Source: BAIKAL-G1 sp943370385
GTDB lineage: Bacteria > Cyanobacteriota > Cyanobacteriia > PCC-6307 > Cyanobiaceae
Assembly (NCBI GenBank): GCA_943370385.1
Contig: CALRQT020000009.1
Coordinates: 78,763 to 142,762 of the forward strand
Reading direction: 5' to 3'
Length of the DNA stretch: 64,000 bases
A model generated the notes under the pieces. That model saw only the letters and a program-made list of their open reading frames with translations, made no database searches and was not told the origin of the DNA. Below, piece after piece: positions 59,564 to 64,000 of this stretch. Numbering within the stretch: the first letter of the stretch is position 1; the number at the start of each line of letters is the position of its first letter. Position numbers and translations under genes: made by a program.

Positions 59564-61249
59564 ATGCCGCGCTCCTTCAGGCCGTTGTTGGTTCCAGTCG
59601 TGGCGTGCTTCGCCGCCCGCCTGGTTGCCAGCCCGGCCCAAGCCGCATCCCCTCCCAGGGCCCCTGGCTTGCAAGCCCAAGGGGGCCAAGCTTTGGCCCA
59701 AGGGTCCCTACCCCTAGCCCAGGCCCCAAGTGCCCAACGCCAGAGCCACCTGGCCACCGCCGTGACCCGGCTCGCCCACTACGCCGGCGCCGAACCCCAG
59801 CTCACCAACATCAACCAGCTGGGCGATCTCCAGCCCAGCGACTGGGCCTACCAGGCCCTCGCTGCCCTGGTGGAACGCTACGGCTGCGTGGCGGGCTACG
59901 CCGATGGCTCCTTCTCCGGGAACCGAGCGATCAGCCGCTTCGAGGCCGCCGCCCTACTCAATGGCTGCCTGGAGCGGGTCAGCGACACCACCGATGCCTT
60001 GAAACAACTGCTCAAGGAGTTCGCTGCGGAGTTGGCGATCTTCAAGGGCCGGCTCGATGGCTTGGATGGCCGCGTTGGCGCCCTGGAGGCCAGCCAGTTT
60101 TCTCCCACCACCACCCTCTCGGGCCTGGCGGTGTTTGTGCTTGGGGGTAACAGCTTCGCCCACACCGGCCCAGTGTCCACCAGCACGCGCACGTTGCCGA
60201 GTGGCACCACCTTCAACTACGACCTGGAACTGGCCCTCAATACCAGTTTTACGGGGAAGGACTTGCTGCGCACCGTGCTGCGGGCGGGCAACTTTGGCGC
60301 CAGCCCCTTTGGCGGCCAACCGGGCTACCTGGGGCTCTCCGAGCTGGAAGCCGCCTTTGAAAGTGATGCTGGCGCCAACATCTTGGCGATCGACAAACTC
60401 TTCTAGCAATGGCCCATCGGCCATGGCTTCACCGCCACCGTGGGAGCCCGGGTGGGCCAGGACGACATGCTGGCGCTCTGGCCTAGCGCCTATCCGGCCG
60501 ACACGATCCTCAACGTGATGGCCGTGAACGGGGCACCGGCGGCCTACAACAAAAACCTCGGCCCCGGCGCCGGGCTGATGTGGCAGGGCCAGTCGTTCAG
60601 CATCAGTGCCAACGATGTGGCGTCCAACGGCGCCAGCGCTGACCCTGCCCTGGGGGGCGTCGCCACCAATGGCTCTGGCGGTTCGGGCAGCGTGCAGGTG
60701 GCCTACGCGGCAGACCAATTTGGTTTAGCGGCGATCTACAGCCTGCTGCAACCGGGTAGCCAGGGGATCCCGGGAGCCACCCCCTTTGTCCAGCGCCAAG
60801 CCACGGGCTCCACGGACCTATTCACCGATGCCAGCACGAACGCCTTTGGCCTCAGTGGCTACTGGCAGCCGTCCCACTCCGGTTGGTGGCCTTCGGTGAG
60901 CGTGGGCTGGGGTTTCAACAGCACCAGCGATGGCACGGCCCAGGCGGAGGGCAGCTTGAGCGAGAGCCAGTCCTGGCTGGTGGGCTTGCAATGGAAGGAT
61001 GCCCTGGCCAAGGGCAATGCTCTGGGGCTGGCCGTGGGGTCGCCGGTGTTTGCCACTGCCCTGAGCGGCGGTGGCACTCCCAATGACGGCAACACCGTCT
61101 GGGAGGGCTGGTACAAATTTCAACTCACCGACCAGATCAGCCTGACCCCGGCCCTCTTCTATCTCAGCCGCCCCCTAGGGCAGCTCACCCCCTCCGGCCA
61201 GACCCTCAGCCAACTGGGCGCCCTGATTAAGACCAGCTTTCGGTTTTGA
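59564..61249 (+). pseudogene. som: SLH-domain porin interrupted by one in-frame TAG
   Basis: Outer-membrane porin of the cyanobacterial Som/OprB type. It has a signal peptide, an SLH domain (VERYGCVAGYADGSFSGNRAISRFEAAALLN) binding peptidoglycan-linked polymer, a coiled coil, and a beta-barrel ending in Phe (KTSFRF). The frame is intact except for TAG at 60404-60406, where the context KLF-stop-QWPIGHGFT matches KLFYQ in homologues, so a Tyr codon appears changed by one base. Without suppression only the first 280 residues would be made. Both parts keep normal codon use. Could be a recent nonsense mutation, a sequencing error or readthrough. Confidence 0.8.
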
Positions 61250-61437
61250 GGACTATTATTTGTAGTGAACGCAACAAAAGTTACGCCCATGGCCTAGCGC
61301 TTGGGGTGGAGTCTTGGTTGGGCTCGGTTCTATCCCCCATTGGGGGCGGTGCGCTCACTCCATGCGGGGAAGACACCAGCGACCATGCCGCAGAGACTAG
61401 GTAGGTCCGAAGCATGCCCTTGGGCAAAGGTGAAACG

Positions 61438-61614
61438 ATGACGGCCACTTCCACGCGCGCCACCGGCCTGCAGCTTGTGCAAAGGGCCCCCCAGCGGATC
61501 AGCATCACGATCCCCTACGCCATGTACCACGCCCTGATTGAGCGCTCCGATTATGAGGGCCGTAGTATCAGTAACCTGGCAGCATTCCTGCTCGAAAAGG
61601 GATTAAACCCCTAG
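61438..61614 (+). CDS. small ribbon-helix-helix-like protein
   Basis: A 58-residue protein. The segment RISITIPYAMYHALIERSDYEGRSISNLAAFLLEKGL has the RHH pattern: a beta strand followed by two helices, as in CopG/Arc-type DNA-binding proteins. ATG 61438 is preferred to 61414. No toxin gene lies beside it, so it may be a free-standing regulator. A strong hairpin follows 49 bases downstream of the stop. Confidence 0.65.
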   Translation: MTATSTRATGLQLVQRAPQRISITIPYAMYHALIERSDYEGRSISNLAAFLLEKGLNP

Positions 61615-61662
61615 GACCTTAATCCCTTGATTGAATGAATGATCAGACATTCTTCTTGCCTT

Positions 61663-61700
61663 GCCAAAGGGCTGGGACGTTTTAGTCCTAGCCCTTTGGC
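61663..61700. terminator. 16-bp stem hairpin between convergent genes
   Basis: GCCAAAGGGCTGGGAC (61663-61678) pairs with GTCCTAGCCCTTTGGC (61685-61700) with one G-T wobble and loop GTTTTA. It lies between the RHH gene and the convergent response regulator. There is no T-run on either side, so it may act as a Rho-assisted or bidirectional barrier. Confidence 0.65.
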
Positions 61701-61785
61701 TTGGGTGGAGGCTTGGATCAGCTCCCGTTAGGCCGCTGCCAAATCACCGCGAGCCAAGCCAACTGGTTTTTTGGAGCCAATCCAA

Positions 61786-61815
61786 CCGGCTTAATCCGGC
61801 TTAATCCGGCTTAAT
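61786..61815. repeat. three 10-bp tandem repeats overlapping a stop codon
   Basis: CCGGCTTAAT is repeated three times at 61786-61795, 61796-61805 and 61806-61815. The last copy contains the TAA stop (minus strand, 61811-61813) of the response regulator, so every upstream copy also supplies stop codons in some frames. Confidence 0.85.
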
Positions 61816-62410
61816 GGAGCCAACCCTGTTGAAAGGCGATCACCACCGCATGGGTGCGGTCTTTTGCTTTGAGTTTTTGCAGGAGGGCCTTGATATGGGA
61901 TTTGATCGTTTCCTGGCTGAGAAACAGGGCTTCGGCAATTTCGGCATTACTTTTGCCCTGGCCTAGTTCCATCAGCACGTCCCATTCCCGCTGGGAGAGC
62001 AGGCTGCGCAAGCCAGGATCGCCGCTTTCGGCTGGTTCCGGGGACGAGCTACGTCGAAGTAGGGCCTGGATGCGGGCCTGCAGTTCATCAAAGGAAAAGG
62101 GCTTCACCATATAGTCGTCGGCGCCGGATTCGAGCGCCAACACCTTGCGATCCACCTCATCGTGGCCCGTGAGCATTAACACCGGCTGTCGAAAGTTGTG
62201 CTTCCGCAGGCGCCTTAGGAGCTCCAAACCACTGATATCAGGCAGGTCCCAATCCACCACCAGCAGGTCCACAGGCTCGGCCGCCTGCACTTGGAGCAGG
62301 GCGGTGGCGGCATCGGGCACCGTTACCGCCTTAAAGCCCTCCGCCTCCAGTTCCAGGCGAAGACATTGGGCCAGGGGCAAATTGTCTTCCACAATCAGGA
62401 GCGTGGGCAT
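61811..62410 (-). CDS. NarL-type response regulator
   Basis: A 199-residue two-component regulator. The receiver has the acidic pocket (VEDN), phospho-acceptor Asp in LLVVDWDLPDISG and conserved Lys in YMVKPFSF. The output is a LuxR helix-turn-helix (LSQREWDVLMELGQGKSNAEIAEALFLSQETIKSHIKALL). Ten bases upstream ends the histidine kinase gene, so they form a kinase-regulator pair. Signal and targets are unknown. Confidence 0.92.
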   Translation of the reverse strand: MPTLLIVEDNLPLAQCLRLELEAEGFKAVTVPDAATALLQVQAAEPVDLLVVDWDLPDISGLELLRRLRKHNFRQPVLMLTGHDEVDRKVLALESGADDYMVKPFSFDELQARIQALLRRSSSPEPAESGDPGLRSLLSQREWDVLMELGQGKSNAEIAEALFLSQETIKSHIKALLQKLKAKDRTHAVVIAFQQGWLH

Positions 62411-62420
62411 GGGTTTTCCC

Positions 62421-63734
62421 TTAAGCCTCCGCGGCGGGCAGGGTTACCGCCACCACGATCCCACCCCCTGGCCTGGCCGCGGCGGACACGCTGCCATGCA
62501 TGGTTTCGACGATGCTGCGCACCACATAGAGGCCCAGACCACTGCCCGTCTTGCCCTTGGCATTGCTGGCCCGAAAGAAGGGAATGAAGATTTTTTCCAA
62601 TTCGCTGGCGCTGAGGCCTTGGCCCCGGTCGGCCACCTGGATGGTCAGTTGCTCTGGTTGGGTGCCGGCGCCAATCGAGAGGTCGATGGGCTGGTAGCGC
62701 TCCGCGTATTTGGAACTGTTCTCCACCAGGTTGTACAACACCTGCTCGAGATGCACCGGGTCCACCAGGGCCAGGCGCTGCTCGGGAGCTAGGGAGCATT
62801 CGACGCTGACGGTGGCATCGAGGCATTGGTGGGCCTTGCGGGCTACCGCCACCAACACCGTGTTTAGGTCGGTCTTCTGCAGGGATAACTGCAACCGCTC
62901 GGGCTTGTTGCGGCTGAGATCGAGCAGGTCGTTGAGTAGGCGCTTGCAGCGTTCCGCCTCGCCGCTCGCGGCCTGGAGCGCCTGCAGTTGGGAGGGCTTC
63001 AGGTTGCTGGCGTCGCGCAGGAGATGGCGGGTGCCGATGGCCACGGTGGTCATGGGGTTGCGCAATTCATGGGCCACCACGGCGGCGAAGCGATCGAGTT
63101 TGTCCATGGCCAACTGGCGCTGGTTGAAGAAGAAGCGCAGGCCCAGAAACAGGATCGTGCCCACCCCCATCACATGGACGGCCTCCAGACTGCTGCCCCA
63201 GGCCGGTGGCACCGGCGCCGCGCTGAGCAGGGTGTCCTGGGCCCAGAGGCAGAGCAGGTTGGCCGCCAGGAAGATGGCAAACCAGTTCACGGCCGTGCGC
63301 GGCTCATCGAGCAGCAGGCCCAACAAGGGGCAGAGCAATGACCAGATAATCACCAGGCTGCTGCCCTCGTAGCCACCCAGCAGGATGGTGAGCAGCACCG
63401 GGCAAATAAAGGTGAAGATCAGCGAGGTGATGCGATACCAGGCGAAGCTGAGCTTGCCGGCCAGCCGCAACAGCACTAAGCCACTGACGGTAGTAAAAGC
63501 AACGGCCATCAAAATGGCGGATGGCCATTCACCCATCAGCGCATAATTAACGCCTAAAAATAAGCGTAGTGGTAAAATGCCGAACAGATTGGTAAGGTTG
63601 AGAGCAATGATTTTCTGCGTTAATTCCTCATCAGCATGCAAAGGCATGCCAAAGCGGCAAAGTTTTTGCCACAGGCCTGACCAGTCGATGAATGGCTCAG
63701 GCGAACGAAGTAGGGGCCGGGTTGTGGCAACCAT
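62421..63734 (-). CDS. membrane sensor histidine kinase
   Basis: A 437-residue kinase. Residues 30-210 form about six membrane helices with no large periplasmic loop, so it likely senses a membrane or intracellular signal. The H box is FAAVVAHELRNPMTTVAIG, followed by the N box LYNLVENSSKYAERY, and ATP-lid boxes VADRGQGLSASELEKIF and GSGLGLYVVRSIVE. The cognate regulator follows directly. The architecture resembles MASE-like or hydrophobic sensor kinases; no specific signal is assigned. Confidence 0.9.
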   Translation of the reverse strand: MVATTRPLLRSPEPFIDWSGLWQKLCRFGMPLHADEELTQKIIALNLTNLFGILPLRLFLGVNYALMGEWPSAILMAVAFTTVSGLVLLRLAGKLSFAWYRITSLIFTFICPVLLTILLGGYEGSSLVIIWSLLCPLLGLLLDEPRTAVNWFAIFLAANLLCLWAQDTLLSAAPVPPAWGSSLEAVHVMGVGTILFLGLRFFFNQRQLAMDKLDRFAAVVAHELRNPMTTVAIGTRHLLRDASNLKPSQLQALQAASGEAERCKRLLNDLLDLSRNKPERLQLSLQKTDLNTVLVAVARKAHQCLDATVSVECSLAPEQRLALVDPVHLEQVLYNLVENSSKYAERYQPIDLSIGAGTQPEQLTIQVADRGQGLSASELEKIFIPFFRASNAKGKTGSGLGLYVVRSIVETMHGSVSAAARPGGGIVVAVTLPAAEA

Positions 63735-64000
63735 TGGGATTGATGCATGGCTGGTGCGAATAAGCTAGGGCGACGCCGCATCGCTACTGCGTTTCGAAAA
63801 ATGTCGGCCTTGCTGCCAGCAGAAAGATCCGGCTGAAACCCCCGTTGCGGCCTGGTTTTTGCGCTTTTTGCAATGTTGTCATGGCTACCTTGCTGCCAAT
63901 GGTTCACTCTTTAGGGGGGTGGTTCCCTGCTTCCTCCGGGTGATTGCGAATCATGACGTGGCCGTTGGAGAGCGGTTTGTTGGGGGGGGGGGGGGGGGGG
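63735..64000. other. end region, upstream of the kinase, ending in a G homopolymer
   Basis: About 265 bases without a recognisable gene; it should contain the promoter of the kinase operon. The last 19 bases (63982-64000) are an uninterrupted G run, which looks like a contig-end or sequencing artefact rather than biology. Confidence 0.6.

Overview
The window is about 64 kb of very GC-rich DNA from an oxygenic, unicellular alpha-cyanobacterium, most likely a freshwater Cyanobium/Synechococcus-type picocyanobacterium. The main evidence is aerobic Mg-protoporphyrin cyclase (AcsF), glutamate-1-semialdehyde aminomutase (HemL), ferredoxin-type sulfite reductase, a DevBCA exporter, an SLH-domain porin, DUF2996 and DUF6464 proteins, and the gene order rpsB-tsf-unknown-recG. 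It reads as chromosomal core DNA with short accessory stretches. No tRNA, rRNA, insertion sequence or CRISPR array was recognised.

Layout. 0-3 kb: DevBCA-type ABC exporter. 3.2-4.4 kb: small basic protein, terminator and a glycosyltransferase. 4.6-10.7 kb: rpsB, tsf, a repeat-bearing unknown protein and recG. 10.7-16.9 kb: a VanX-like dipeptidase, sir, glyS and a phosphopantetheinyl transferase. 16.9-18.3 kb: an AT-richer island with an orphan LuxR-type regulator and a glycosyltransferase remnant. 18.3-30.4 kb: yajQ, ggt, hemL, glcD, xth, several cyanobacterial unknowns, an M41-like peptidase, larC and a flippase-like membrane protein. 30.4-36.9 kb: a Nit1C-type nitrilase cluster (flavoprotein, Sll0783-like protein, nitrilase, radical SAM enzyme, GNAT, AIR-synthase-like protein and MSMEG_0570-like protein). 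37-42.7 kb: TerC-like protein, DUF6464, DEAD-box helicase, beta-barrel protein and glycosyltransferase. 43.2-48.4 kb (minus strand): fmt, tldE, tldD and acsF. 48.5-54.4 kb (minus strand): DUF2996, unknown membrane protein, ubiX, a Zam/RNase II-like protein, two half-size GDT1 transporters and a YkgJ protein. 54.5-64 kb: UBP zinc finger, a type I secretion pair, a porin broken by one amber codon, a small RHH-like protein and a two-component system.

The strongest system-level candidate is the Nit1C cluster. It is a tightly packed plus-strand run with a divergent flavoprotein gene. Its control regions carry a weak NtcA-like site, a leader hairpin, a hairpin between the first two genes, and three 11-bp-phased repeats just before the nitrilase. 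The pathway product cannot be read from sequence. Other notable observations are a 15-bp minisatellite-like period recurring at five unrelated loci, an RNase II-family protein that appears to lack its catalytic aspartates, an amber codon in an otherwise intact porin frame, and a 17-bp perfect inverted repeat between sir and glyS. Start codons were moved from the longest possible ORF wherever homology or overlap argued for it; several remain uncertain because GTG and TTG starts are common here.
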